DNA of 15,000 bases from the NCBI GenBank assembly GCA_021161995.1, contig JAGGZO010000010.1, forward strand, positions 1 to 15,000, in the 5' to 3' direction. Within the stretch, counting starts at the first letter, position 1, and the number at the start of each line of letters is the position of its first letter. A program made the translations under genes and the position numbers. Under the pieces are notes generated by a model. The model was not told where the DNA came from. It worked only from the letters and a program-made list of their open reading frames with translations, and ran no database searches. This document shows, one piece after another, positions 5,778 through 13,340 of this stretch. The stretch comes from Candidatus Aenigmatarchaeota archaeon. GTDB lineage: Archaea > Aenigmatarchaeota > Aenigmatarchaeia > CG10238-14 > SpSt-28.

Positions 5778-6503
5778 CTAGACTATCTTAATACCTTGCT
5801 CTTCAGCAACTTTTTCAAAGTCTTTATACTCTATGTTTAACCATTCTTTTATTTTTTCGAAAACTTCTTTTCTAACAATTCTAACATTCTTATCATTCTC
5901 ATACCTTACCTCAACGAAATTCTTAAGTTCTTTTCTAAGTCTCCATCTAGCAATTTTTCTCGATTGTGTCTCATATATAGCTTTTTCTATTGGGAGTTTA
6001 TCGTAAATTATCTTGAAAAGCATCTCTAGAAACATGTTTATTCTATCTGGTACACCAATGATATCTCCTCTCAGCAAAACCTTTTTTCTTGCAAATTTTA
6101 GACCTTGTTTTTCAAATATCTTTGATAAATATTCAGTTGTTTTCTTTTCATCTTTAGCTGTATCAACTATGCCACCTATAACAAAAATATCAAAACTTTC
6201 TATATCACCTTCAGTGAAAACATCACTAGCATTTGGGTCAAAAACAAGAAATATTTTTCTATCAACACCTTTAAGAAATTCTTTTAAATTGGAATATGTC
6301 TTTTGTTTAATCCCATATCCAGCAAGCTCATTTTTTGTTTTTTCACTAACACCAGTTAAGATAAGTTTATCTTTGATTTTGTATTTTTCAGCAACATAAA
6401 TCGATTGAGAGATCTGAAGTTTAAGTCTCTTCTTTTCTTTATCAGTATGCAAATCAAACAGACTAAGATCTATAACAAAATACCTATCACTCATAACATT
6501 CAT
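5778..6503 (-). CDS. trm10: archaeal Trm10-like tRNA position-9 N1-methyltransferase (SPOUT)
   Basis: A 241-residue protein whose central and C-terminal parts match archaeal Trm10, a monomeric SPOUT enzyme that makes m1G9 and/or m1A9 in tRNA with S-adenosylmethionine. Support: FVIGGIVDTAKDEKKTTEYL (107-126), the IGGIVD segment of the cofactor fold; GVPDRINMFLEMLF (150-163), the knot-side helix; and PIEKAIYETQSRKIARWRLRK (171-191), the usual A-I-x-x-Q-x-R-x-x-A-R-x-R-L region. Base specificity (G or A) cannot be told. The C-terminal 50 residues are charged. ATG 6503 is preferred to the preceding TTG; ATG 6494 is also possible. It lies 21 bases downstream of the FAD dehydrogenase gene and probably shares its transcript. 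Confidence 0.7.
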   Translation of the reverse strand: MNVMSDRYFVIDLSLFDLHTDKEKKRLKLQISQSIYVAEKYKIKDKLILTGVSEKTKNELAGYGIKQKTYSNLKEFLKGVDRKIFLVFDPNASDVFTEGDIESFDIFVIGGIVDTAKDEKKTTEYLSKIFEKQGLKFARKKVLLRGDIIGVPDRINMFLEMLFKIIYDKLPIEKAIYETQSRKIARWRLRKELKNFVEVRYENDKNVRIVRKEVFEKIKEWLNIEYKDFEKVAEEQGIKIV

Positions 6504-6524
6504 CAAAAATAAAACAAATAAAAG

Positions 6525-7841
6525 CTATTCTTGCTGTAGTATACCTCTAGCTGCCAATATACCAGTAGCTGCTGCACCAACTATTCCTCTAGATACTCCA
6601 ACACCATCACCAGCCACAAACAGATTCGATACATCTATGCTTTGCAAATAATTGGTTGTTTCTATCCTTATAGAGTAGAATTTTACCTCTGGTGCATATA
6701 GCAAAGTTGAATCTGTGTACAACCCTGGTATAACCTTATCCAATTTCTCTAGTGACTCTAAAATATTGGTTAGTATTCTTTCTGGGTAGGCCATAGAGAT
6801 GTCACCAGGGGTAACATTTTTTAGTGTTGGTTCTACATAGCTTCTCTTTATCCTATCCCATGTGGATCTTCTGTGCCTTTCTAAATCACCCAACCTTTGC
6901 AATATTGGTTTACCCCCACCAAGAGTATTGGTTAGTTGCACTATTCTTTTACCATATATCGTTGTGTTTTCTAGTGGTTCTGTGAGCTTTATAGTAGCTA
7001 GCAAAGCAAAATTTGTATTGTCAGATTTTCTTTTCCTCATAGCATGTCCATTCACTCCAAAGAGAGAGTCGCCGTATGACTCTTTTACAACGTAACCAGA
7101 TGGGTTTGTACAAAAAGTTCTAGTGAAATCATCATATGTGCTTGTTCTCACATGGAATTTCGGATCCCAAACACCATAGTCATAGACTATTTCGTTGAAT
7201 ATCTCATCTCTAACCTCTACCCTAACACCAATGTCAATCGGATTATAACGATAGCTTAGGTTGTATTTTTTCACAAAATCTAAGAACCATTCAAAACCAG
7301 CTCTACCAGGAGCAAACAAATAGTAGTTCGCTTTCATTCTACCTTTGTTGGTTTCTATGTAGGAAATCTTGTTATTTTCAACAACAACAGAAGTCATTTT
7401 CGTTTTTAGAAGCATATTCACACCAGCACTCATCAAATCTTTTTCAAATTCTTTCATCACAGATGGTAGATAGTCAGAGCCTATATGTGACTGTTTTATA
7501 GGAATAAACTTTATACCCGTTTTAGCCGCTTTTCTTTCAAGCTCTTCGATTTTATCGCTTTCATATTCGGCTTTCGGAGCGCCATACTCTTTAAAGACGT
7601 TTTCAATGTAATCTATTATTTTCCATGCCTCTTTCTCACTTACAAATTCAGTTAAATTACCTCCGATTTGTGGATGGTAGTTAAGCTTGCCATCAGAATG
7701 CAAACCAGAACCTCCTATGTATGGATTCTTCTCTATGATAGTTACTTTGTATTCCTTAGAAAGTTCTTTTGCTGCGAATAATCCTGCTGGACCAGCACCA
7801 ACTATTATAACGGACTTCAATTTTCCCTTTAATAGTTTCAT
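6525..7841 (-). CDS. COG2509-type FAD-dependent dehydrogenase
   Basis: A 438-residue flavoprotein of the uncharacterised NAD(FAD)-utilising dehydrogenase family (COG2509). The N-terminal dinucleotide-binding fold shows VIIVGAGPAGLFAA (11-24), ending in an acidic strand VTIIEKNP. The family signatures PIDIGVRVEV (201-210) and RTFCTNPSGYVV (241-252, a variant of the usual RTFC-PGG) follow. The C-terminal FAD-closing motif is LFVAGDGVGVSRGIVGAAATG (about 407-427). There is no signal peptide, so it is soluble and cytoplasmic. It is compact compared with bacterial members that carry an extra N-terminal domain. The substrate is unknown. It heads a probable two-gene unit with the Trm10-like gene and diverges from the 7878 gene over a 36-base A/T-rich gap. 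Confidence 0.85.
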   Translation of the reverse strand: MKLLKGKLKSVIIVGAGPAGLFAAKELSKEYKVTIIEKNPYIGGSGLHSDGKLNYHPQIGGNLTEFVSEKEAWKIIDYIENVFKEYGAPKAEYESDKIEELERKAAKTGIKFIPIKQSHIGSDYLPSVMKEFEKDLMSAGVNMLLKTKMTSVVVENNKISYIETNKGRMKANYYLFAPGRAGFEWFLDFVKKYNLSYRYNPIDIGVRVEVRDEIFNEIVYDYGVWDPKFHVRTSTYDDFTRTFCTNPSGYVVKESYGDSLFGVNGHAMRKRKSDNTNFALLATIKLTEPLENTTIYGKRIVQLTNTLGGGKPILQRLGDLERHRRSTWDRIKRSYVEPTLKNVTPGDISMAYPERILTNILESLEKLDKVIPGLYTDSTLLYAPEVKFYSIRIETTNYLQSIDVSNLFVAGDGVGVSRGIVGAAATGILAARGILQQE

Positions 7842-7877
7842 CGATAAAAATAAAAAAATTTATGAATAGCTCTAATC

Positions 7878-8255
7878 ATGAGTTTGTCGATAAAAGACGA
7901 TAAGGGATTGTTGAATGTATTTGAACGAATTCTTTACAATCTAAAAGAGAACAGAGAGCTTCTAGTATATTATCCTAAAACCAACATGCGTGATAAAACC
8001 ATAAACGTAGAAAACCTTTACGATTTAGCAAGCAACCATCTGTTCGATGATCATCCAGAATTATTTGGTATTAACGAATGGGAAGGTAAACTAGTAAGAT
8101 CTTATTTCATGAATAATGCCACAAACTATAACTTTGTAGAGGAACTTTATTCTGTGTTTTCGGAATTGTTAGAAGGTGAGAGAAAATCTTTCATCAAAAA
8201 AGTTAATAAAATAAGGCAGAACTTAAAACCAATAAGCGTAAAGATGATAGAATGA
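7878..8255 (+). CDS. unrecognised 125-aa protein coupled to a Nudix gene
   Basis: I do not recognise this family. The protein is soluble, probably mostly helical, with many asparagines in the middle (NHLFDDHPELFGINEWEGK) and a basic C-terminal tail (KKVNKIRQNLKPISVKMIE). There are no cysteines and no membrane segment. Its stop overlaps the start of the MTH1-like Nudix gene as ATGA (8252-8255), so the two are almost certainly translated in a coupled way from one transcript. A role related to nucleotide-pool cleaning is a guess from position only. Confidence 0.75.
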   Translation: MSLSIKDDKGLLNVFERILYNLKENRELLVYYPKTNMRDKTINVENLYDLASNHLFDDHPELFGINEWEGKLVRSYFMNNATNYNFVEELYSVFSELLEGERKSFIKKVNKIRQNLKPISVKMIE

Positions 8256-8725
8256 AAATCAAGAAGATGGTCATTGGATACATTCTCGATGGCAACAAAG
8301 TACTTTTGATATACAAAAAAAGAGGTTTTGGTAAAGGATTGTACAATGGCTTTGGTGGTAAACTAGAAAATGGAGAAGATTCTTTAGATGCGTTAAAGAG
8401 AGAAGGCTATGAAGAACTAAGCATAAAGGTTTTAGAAGCTGATCATTATGGAAAGCTTTTGTTCTATGATGATAATAAGCTAGCTATAGATTGTGATGTA
8501 TACATAGTTAAGAGATATGGGGGAAAGCCAAAAGAATCAGAAGAAGTAAAACCGATATGGTTTAACCTTAACGAAATACCATTCGACAAAATGTGGGAAG
8601 ATGATAGACATTGGCTAAAGCACTTGCTAAAAAAAGAGAAGTTCGTGGGTAAGTTTTATTTCACAGATTTATTTGGAGAAAATCCTAGATTATTATCTCA
8701 TGAAATTACTCTTTATGAAGAATGA
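8252..8725 (+). CDS. MTH1-like Nudix hydrolase (oxidised purine dNTP diphosphatase)
   Basis: A 157-residue Nudix protein that resembles MTH1 along its whole length, including size. MTH1 hydrolyses 8-oxo-dGTP and 2-hydroxy-dATP to monophosphates, keeping oxidised bases out of DNA. Visible MTH1-type features: YNGFGGK (31-37, with the base-contacting Asn); the Nudix box from G36 (G-x5-E42-x7-R50E51-x2-E54E55); WFNLNEIPFDKMWEDD (103-118), matching the MTH1 stretch whose Trp-x-Asp-Asp (here W115, D117, D118) reads the oxidised base; and KKEKFVGKFYF (127-137). Deviations: the position after RE is Gly52, and the box Gly before the last hydrophobic residue is Ser57. All metal-binding glutamates are kept, so it should be active. 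It overlaps the upstream gene by ATGA and the convergent thiI by 20 bases. Confidence 0.85.
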   Translation: MKIKKMVIGYILDGNKVLLIYKKRGFGKGLYNGFGGKLENGEDSLDALKREGYEELSIKVLEADHYGKLLFYDDNKLAIDCDVYIVKRYGGKPKESEEVKPIWFNLNEIPFDKMWEDDRHWLKHLLKKEKFVGKFYFTDLFGENPRLLSHEITLYEE

Positions 8726-10121
8726 ATTTTTCTATACTTGTATATTTAACATCATAACCTTCCTTTTTTAATTTACTTGCAAGAACATATGCTGATATAC
8801 CACGCTCGCAAATCAACAAGTATTTATTGTCTTTACCATGTGACTTAACAAAATCATAAACTTTAGAAAAATCTAGTGATATTACACCAGGTATTTTTCT
8901 CTTCCCAATGAAAATCTTTATTCTACCGCTTTCACCAAAGTTTGAAAGAGACCTAGTAAATTCTTTTTCTATGTATGAGATTTTGCTCAAGTAATCCTCC
9001 AATTTATCAAAAGTAATTTTTTCTATGTTAACGTTTTCTAACAAAGGTTCTATCATTTTAAACTCCTTTATCACTTCAGGTGCATTTGATTTGACACTTG
9101 GATGAACAGAAAGTAATGAACATAACTCAGGGACCTTTTCAGAGTATTCATACGTTCCTACGTATCTGGAAATGTTTATTATCTCATCCTTATCTAAGCC
9201 TATCAATGGTCTAAAAATGGGTATTCTTATACCATACTCAGCAGAGTACAAATTTTCTGCTGTCTGTGATGATTTTTGTCCGATACTTTCTCCGGTAACC
9301 AAAGCTAGATGACCATTACCCAGTGCTATTTTTTCAGCAAGTGAATACATTGATCTTCTGAAAACAACAAGCGATAAAGATGGTTTTATTTCTTTCAATA
9401 TTTTCATGCTGATATCCAGAAAATCTACAACATATATTGTATTCTCATACCCAACGGACCATTCTAACAACTTCTTTATAGTTTTTAGAACGAAATACTT
9501 CTGTAAATCAGACCCTTGATTAAAAAACACAAAATCTACTTTACAACCACGTTTCATCAAAAACCAAGCAGCAACAATAGAGTCATAGCCACCAGAAACC
9601 AAAGCTAATACTTTTCCCTCTGTTCCAATAGGTAAACCTCCTGGTCCATTCAGAAACTCTGTAAACAGATAAGCCTCCTTGTTCCTTATCTCTACCCAGC
9701 ATTCGACATCTGGGTTTTTAACATCTACCTTAGCAATAGATGAAAGTTTATCCCCGAGTACAACTTTAACATCATATGAATTAAAATCGTGTTTACCAAC
9801 TCTATTACATTCCACCTTAAAAGTCTTTCCTTTCACCTTATCCTTAAAATATTCAAACGCCTTTTCCACAAGATCATTTAGGTTATTGAACTCTATTCTT
9901 TCAGCAAGACTAAACGATTTTATACCAAAAATTTTTGAGAGTTTTATTTTAGCAATAGCTTCATCAGAAACATCGAGAATTATTCTTCCATAATACCTCT
10001 TTATTCTTTTGACAACATCACCCAACGATTTTTTGATATTTTCCTCTAATTTATCCTCAAACCATTTTCTCCTTCCACCTTTCAAACCAATTTCAGAATA
10101 TCTAACAATAACAAAAGCCAT
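8706..10121 (-). CDS. thiI: ThiI, tRNA 4-thiouridine synthase with rhodanese domain
   Basis: ThiI adenylates U8 of tRNA and replaces oxygen with sulfur to give s4U. Domains in order: N-terminal ferredoxin-like domain (about 1-75); THUMP (about 76-160); PP-loop ATPase with SGGYDS (176-181); and a C-terminal rhodanese-like domain (about 385-471). The catalytic-domain cysteine corresponding to E. coli Cys344 is C334 in VPELCSLLSVHPSVK, and the rhodanese persulfide cysteine corresponding to Cys456 is C438 in LLICERGISAYVLASKLKKEGY. Both being present suggests the two-cysteine, E. coli-like mechanism with a cysteine-desulfurase donor rather than the Fe-S/free-sulfide type of methanogens. At 471 residues it is full length for the rhodanese-bearing form. 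It diverges from the DUF192 gene over 60 bases. No desulfurase gene is present here. Confidence 0.92.
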   Translation of the reverse strand: MAFVIVRYSEIGLKGGRRKWFEDKLEENIKKSLGDVVKRIKRYYGRIILDVSDEAIAKIKLSKIFGIKSFSLAERIEFNNLNDLVEKAFEYFKDKVKGKTFKVECNRVGKHDFNSYDVKVVLGDKLSSIAKVDVKNPDVECWVEIRNKEAYLFTEFLNGPGGLPIGTEGKVLALVSGGYDSIVAAWFLMKRGCKVDFVFFNQGSDLQKYFVLKTIKKLLEWSVGYENTIYVVDFLDISMKILKEIKPSLSLVVFRRSMYSLAEKIALGNGHLALVTGESIGQKSSQTAENLYSAEYGIRIPIFRPLIGLDKDEIINISRYVGTYEYSEKVPELCSLLSVHPSVKSNAPEVIKEFKMIEPLLENVNIEKITFDKLEDYLSKISYIEKEFTRSLSNFGESGRIKIFIGKRKIPGVISLDFSKVYDFVKSHGKDNKYLLICERGISAYVLASKLKKEGYDVKYTSIEKFILHKE

Positions 10122-10140
10122 AACTTTAGTTTGAAAAATA

Positions 10141-10158
10141 AATTAAAAGCATTTTAAG
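10141..10158. promoter_or_regulatory. back-to-back TATA boxes of thiI (-) and the DUF192 gene (+)
   Basis: In the 60-base divergent gap, AATTAAAA (10141-10148, read as TTTTAATT on -) is about 24 nt from the thiI ATG, and ATTTTAAG (10151-10158) is about 27 nt before ATG 10182. Both spacings fit leaderless transcripts and favour ATG 10182 over TTG 10176. The boxes are only 2 bases apart, so TBP may not occupy both at once. Confidence 0.45.
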
Positions 10159-10181
10159 CAAGAAATCAGAATAATTTGTTT

Positions 10182-10628
10182 ATGGATTTACAGTTTGTTT
10201 CTTATTTGTTGATATTAACTGCAATAGTTCTATTCATAGTAACATTCCATCTCCCAAAACGAGATGAAAGATACATTACAATAAGGATAGGCAATAAAAC
10301 TATAAAGGCTGAAATAGCAGACACCCCAGCGAAAATGATGATTGGTTTGATGAAGAAAGATAATATAACATTTGATGAAGGCATGATATTCATTTTTGAA
10401 AGAGAAGGATATCCTGGATTCTGGATGCTCAACATGTCATTTCCCATCGATATAATATGGATAGATAAAGATCGTAAAATAGTAGATATAACAAGAAACG
10501 CAAAGCCATGCATACTGAACTGCACAATATACAAACCAAAAGAAAAGGTACTTTATGTTTTAGAGGTCAAAGCCGGTTTCGTTGATAAATACAAAATAAA
10601 AGAAGGGATGGAAGTTAAGTTTTACTGA
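10182..10628 (+). CDS. membrane-anchored DUF192 protein
   Basis: A 148-residue protein with an N-terminal hydrophobic segment (about 5-23, FVSYLLILTAIVLFIVTFH), a basic stop region (KRDER), and then a DUF192 domain. Domain landmarks: TPAKMMIGLMKKD (48-60), EGMIFIFE (66-73), FWMLNMSFPIDIIWIDKD (80-97), C110 and C114, and YVLEVKAGFVDKYKIKEGMEV (125-145). There is no lipobox cysteine, so the segment is an anchor or uncleaved signal and the domain is probably extracytoplasmic. The biochemical function of DUF192 is not established. The stop overlaps the convergent gene at 10622 by 7 bases. Confidence 0.88.
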   Translation: MDLQFVSYLLILTAIVLFIVTFHLPKRDERYITIRIGNKTIKAEIADTPAKMMIGLMKKDNITFDEGMIFIFEREGYPGFWMLNMSFPIDIIWIDKDRKIVDITRNAKPCILNCTIYKPKEKVLYVLEVKAGFVDKYKIKEGMEVKFY

Positions 10629-11251
10629 TATGCCATTTTTTCTAGTAATTTTATTGCATCTTTTTCTTTCATTACCTTATGTATTTCTTTTTCACTAGAT
10701 GCATCTATGATTGTCACATACTTGTTAAGCAGAAACTTTCTGAAAGAAATATCATCTAGTAATACGCTAGTCATTCTCCTAAATGTTTCTCTATCAATAT
10801 TTTCATTTATTGGTGTTGCACCAAAATAAAGCTCCACTTCTCTATCTTCATTCTCGATTATTCTATCTAGCGGTGTCCATGGAATAGAGTATATAGTCTT
10901 TCCTTTTTCTAAAATTTTCTTGACTTTATCTTTGGTTTCATCAGAAAGCAAGATGTAGTCGTTCTTAGTAAGTTCACCTCTTTCATCAACTGCAAACAAA
11001 AATGGCAAGTCTGTATAATCCATTTCATAAAGTTTCATGTGTGGTGGCAATACTCTATCAAAATCTATTTCTGGCACATCTTTCGGTTCAATAAGATAGT
11101 ATTCACTCCCATACTTCTCATTCTTGTACACATGAAGTATAGCATCAACGCTTTTATCAGACCAGAAGACATCTATTCCAAGTGCTCTCACAGTATGCCT
11201 CCACCCATGTTCTTTAAGATATATCTCTAGATTCCCATCATCTACAATCAT
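10622..11251 (-). CDS. unrecognised 209-aa protein
   Basis: I do not recognise this family. It is a soluble, acidic, mixed alpha/beta protein with no cysteines and no membrane segments. Its N-terminal half has alternating strands (DVFWSD, AILHVYKN, EYYLIEPKDVPEIDFDRVLPP) and its C-terminal third is helical and basic. ATG 11251 is chosen as start. The in-frame ATG at 11284 lies in promoter sequence, because TATAAA (11276-11281) is about 27 nt before 11251. It is transcribed alone, divergent from dph2 across 74 bases, and overlaps the DUF192 gene end by 7 bases. Nothing in the neighbourhood indicates its job. Confidence 0.75.
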   Translation of the reverse strand: MIVDDGNLEIYLKEHGWRHTVRALGIDVFWSDKSVDAILHVYKNEKYGSEYYLIEPKDVPEIDFDRVLPPHMKLYEMDYTDLPFLFAVDERGELTKNDYILLSDETKDKVKKILEKGKTIYSIPWTPLDRIIENEDREVELYFGATPINENIDRETFRRMTSVLLDDISFRKFLLNKYVTIIDASSEKEIHKVMKEKDAIKLLEKMAYQ

Positions 11252-11275
11252 AATTATTCCCTGAGTCGATAGAGA

Positions 11276-11281
11276 TTTATA
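11276..11281 (-). promoter_or_regulatory. TATA box that fixes the start at 11251
   Basis: TATAAA on the minus strand is centred about 27 nt upstream of ATG 11251. An upstream in-frame ATG (11284) overlaps this promoter and would need a transcript starting further out, so 11251 is the likelier leaderless start. Confidence 0.6.
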
Positions 11282-11298
11282 CATGCTCTGAAATTGAA

Positions 11299-11304
11299 TT
11301 AAAT
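11299..11304 (+). promoter_or_regulatory. TATA-like box of dph2
   Basis: TTAAAT within GAATTAAATG is centred about 25 nt before the dph2 ATG at 11326. It sits 18 bases from the oppositely directed TATAAA at 11276-11281, forming a compact divergent promoter. Confidence 0.45.
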
Positions 11305-11325
11305 GTTTTTTTCCTCAGTAGTTTT

Positions 11326-12267
11326 ATGGAAATTCCACAAGAAATTTTGGAAAAATTGAGAAAACATGATGCTAGAAAGGTATTTATACAATTAGCTGAA
11401 GGTCTTAAGTTGTATATCGATGAGATTAAGCAGCAGTTGGAAAAAGAAGGTTTTACTCCTGTTTTTTGCATGGAACCAACTTATGGTGCATGCGATGTTA
11501 GAGATGATGAAGCAGTTAGATTGGGTTGCGACGCAATATTACATATAGGTCATGCAGATTTCGGTGTAAAACCAAAGATACCTGTCATATACTGGGAATA
11601 TTTCTTAGATGTGGATGAAAAACTGCTAGAAGAAATTGTTAACAAAAACATAGACAAGTTAGCTGAATTTGATACTATTGGATTGGTAACTAGCGTTCAA
11701 TATGTTCGCTCGCTAGATAAATTAAAAAAACTGCTAGAAGAAAGGGGAAAGAAAGTTTTAATTTCGCAAACGCTAAACTATCCTGGACAAATATTGGGTT
11801 GCAACGTATCTGCAGCAAAAATGATAAAAGATAAGGTTGATTGTTTTATCGTTTTGACAGCAGGCAAATTTTATTCTGTGGGAATGCTAGTTGATATAGA
11901 CAAACCTGTTTTTGCTCTAGAGCTAGAGAAAAAAACTATAGAAAGCCTAGATGAACTAAGGATGAAATATCTAAAAGTGATTCATTGGAACTTAAATAAG
12001 TTTAAAGAAGCAAAGGGGATTGGCTTGCTGGTAACATTGAAGAAGGGGCAAAGATTCTACGACCATGAAAAGGTCAAAAAAGAACTAGAAGAAATGGGGA
12101 AAGAAGTTGTTATTCTTGCTTTTGATGAAATAGACCAAGGCAAGTTAGAAGGTATAGACGTAGATTTTCTGGTTAATACAGCATGTCCTAGGTTATTTGA
12201 TGGTTATGAGAGATTTAGAAAACCCATACTCAATTGGCTACACATTAAGACGCTTTTGAACAAATAG
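11326..12267 (+). CDS. dph2: Dph2, diphthamide biosynthesis 4Fe-4S enzyme
   Basis: Archaeal Dph2 is a homodimeric [4Fe-4S] enzyme that cleaves S-adenosylmethionine unconventionally and transfers a 3-amino-3-carboxypropyl group to a histidine of elongation factor 2, the first step of diphthamide synthesis. The three cluster cysteines are present, one per subdomain: C56 in TYGACDVRDD, C159 in ILGCNVSAA and C287 in NTACPRL. The spacing is close to that of the Pyrococcus horikoshii enzyme (59, 163, 287). Other family segments: FIQLAEGLK (20-28), AILHIGHADFG (70-80) and NYPGQILGCN (151-160). At 313 residues it is slightly shorter than typical but complete. It has its own TATA-like box; the next gene follows 36 bases later with a separate one. 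Confidence 0.93.
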   Translation: MEIPQEILEKLRKHDARKVFIQLAEGLKLYIDEIKQQLEKEGFTPVFCMEPTYGACDVRDDEAVRLGCDAILHIGHADFGVKPKIPVIYWEYFLDVDEKLLEEIVNKNIDKLAEFDTIGLVTSVQYVRSLDKLKKLLEERGKKVLISQTLNYPGQILGCNVSAAKMIKDKVDCFIVLTAGKFYSVGMLVDIDKPVFALELEKKTIESLDELRMKYLKVIHWNLNKFKEAKGIGLLVTLKKGQRFYDHEKVKKELEEMGKEVVILAFDEIDQGKLEGIDVDFLVNTACPRLFDGYERFRKPILNWLHIKTLLNK

Positions 12268-12272
12268 TTAAG

Positions 12273-12278
12273 TTTATA
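12273..12278 (+). promoter_or_regulatory. TATA box of the 143-aa unknown gene
   Basis: TTTATA within GTTTATACA is centred about 28 nt before the ATG at 12304, in the 36-base gap after dph2. This suggests independent, leaderless transcription rather than read-through from dph2. Confidence 0.5.
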
Positions 12279-12303
12279 CATGACACTGCAATAAAATAAT
12301 TTT

Positions 12304-12735
12304 ATGAAATCAAGGTACAAAGCGCTTGGACATCTTACAGAAGTAGAAAAAAAAGATGACAGATATGTAGCTAGTAGACTGTATACTTTCTATGATTTAC
12401 AAGAAATAATGAAATTTATCAGTGATGTTGGTAGCATATCGGAAGTAGAATACGCAATAGGAATCGGAGAAGCTATTATAAATGACCTTCATGAAAATGA
12501 GATTTATGAATTTACTGGTAGATTAAACTCACGTGAAAAACTACTAGTAAAATCATTACACAAATTCAGAGGATCTATGACCATAAAACACGAGAATGTA
12601 GACTACTTAATAGGAATAGAAAAGCTGCACGAAAAAGAAGATGTATACTGGGTTGGAATATCGACTGAAGGGGAAACAAAAAAAGATGCACACAATAACC
12701 TAAATAAACTTTTATTGGAGCTCGAACTATATTAG
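12304..12735 (+). CDS. unrecognised 143-aa protein
   Basis: I do not recognise this family. It appears alpha/beta and soluble: a basic N-terminus (KSRYKALGHLTEVEKKDDRYVAS), helix (FYDLQEIMKFISDVG), a central hydrophobic stretch (YAIGIGEAIINDL), two strands (SMTIKHENVDYLIGIEKL and VYWVGISTEGE), and an amphipathic C-terminal helix (NNLNKLLLELELY). There are no cysteines. It follows dph2 with its own TATA box, so co-function with diphthamide synthesis is not implied. Its stop overlaps the convergent gene at 12732 by 4 bases. Confidence 0.75.
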   Translation: MKSRYKALGHLTEVEKKDDRYVASRLYTFYDLQEIMKFISDVGSISEVEYAIGIGEAIINDLHENEIYEFTGRLNSREKLLVKSLHKFRGSMTIKHENVDYLIGIEKLHEKEDVYWVGISTEGETKKDAHNNLNKLLLELELY

Positions 12736-13340
12736 ATTAATATCTTTTCTTCTTTTCTACCATTCTTTCTTCTTATCAAAAACATATAAGGATCATTTTT
12801 ATTCCTAATGACACTTATTCTACCTTTTTCATCCGAAACAAAAACTAGAGACTTGAAAGAAACATTCATACCATATGTTATGGGAACTTGCATCACATCT
12901 ATTTTTTTCAAATATCCGTACTTATTAAAATGGGCAAAGTACATAATTGGAATCTTTTCATCTCCTATTTCATGTATATACTTACCTATTATAAGTTTCT
13001 CGTTTTTTCTTAATGAAACCCTCGGTATCTCATTAGAATCTTCATGATCAAAAAATATCCATTCAGGTTTTTCTTCATTCCCTATAGCCTCTATGCCTAT
13101 GTAAGAATTTCTCCTGGGCCCGTTCATCAATTCAATAACCATATCTTGATATATTTCAACCCTATAAATCTCGTTGATATCTAGGTATAATTCAGCCTCA
13201 CCAAAAAACAATTCATCTCTCTTTTCTACTGGAACTTTACTAAAAATCTTTTTTCTTATTTTTTCTCTCGGTAAATCTAAGATTATAGTCTTTATTCCAT
13301 TCTCTTCTCTTATGAATAACTCTTCGTCTAGGCTCTTCAT
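12732..13340 (-). CDS. unrecognised beta-rich protein coupled to endA (202 aa)
   Basis: I do not recognise this family. The sequence is strand-rich with short charged turns (TIILDLP, AELYLDINEIYRVEIYQDMVIELMN, YIGIEAIG, KLIIGKYIHEIG, SFKSLVFVSDEKGRISVIRN), suggesting a beta sandwich or barrel. The C-terminus is strongly basic (IRRKNGRKEEK), which could contact nucleic acid. There are no cysteines and no membrane segment. ATG 13340 is chosen because it overlaps the endA stop as ATGA, a hallmark of translational coupling; the TTG at 13352 is less likely. Tight coupling to EndA makes a role in tRNA processing possible, but that is inference from position only. Confidence 0.75.
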   Translation of the reverse strand: MKSLDEELFIREENGIKTIILDLPREKIRKKIFSKVPVEKRDELFFGEAELYLDINEIYRVEIYQDMVIELMNGPRRNSYIGIEAIGNEEKPEWIFFDHEDSNEIPRVSLRKNEKLIIGKYIHEIGDEKIPIMYFAHFNKYGYLKKIDVMQVPITYGMNVSFKSLVFVSDEKGRISVIRNKNDPYMFLIRRKNGRKEEKILI

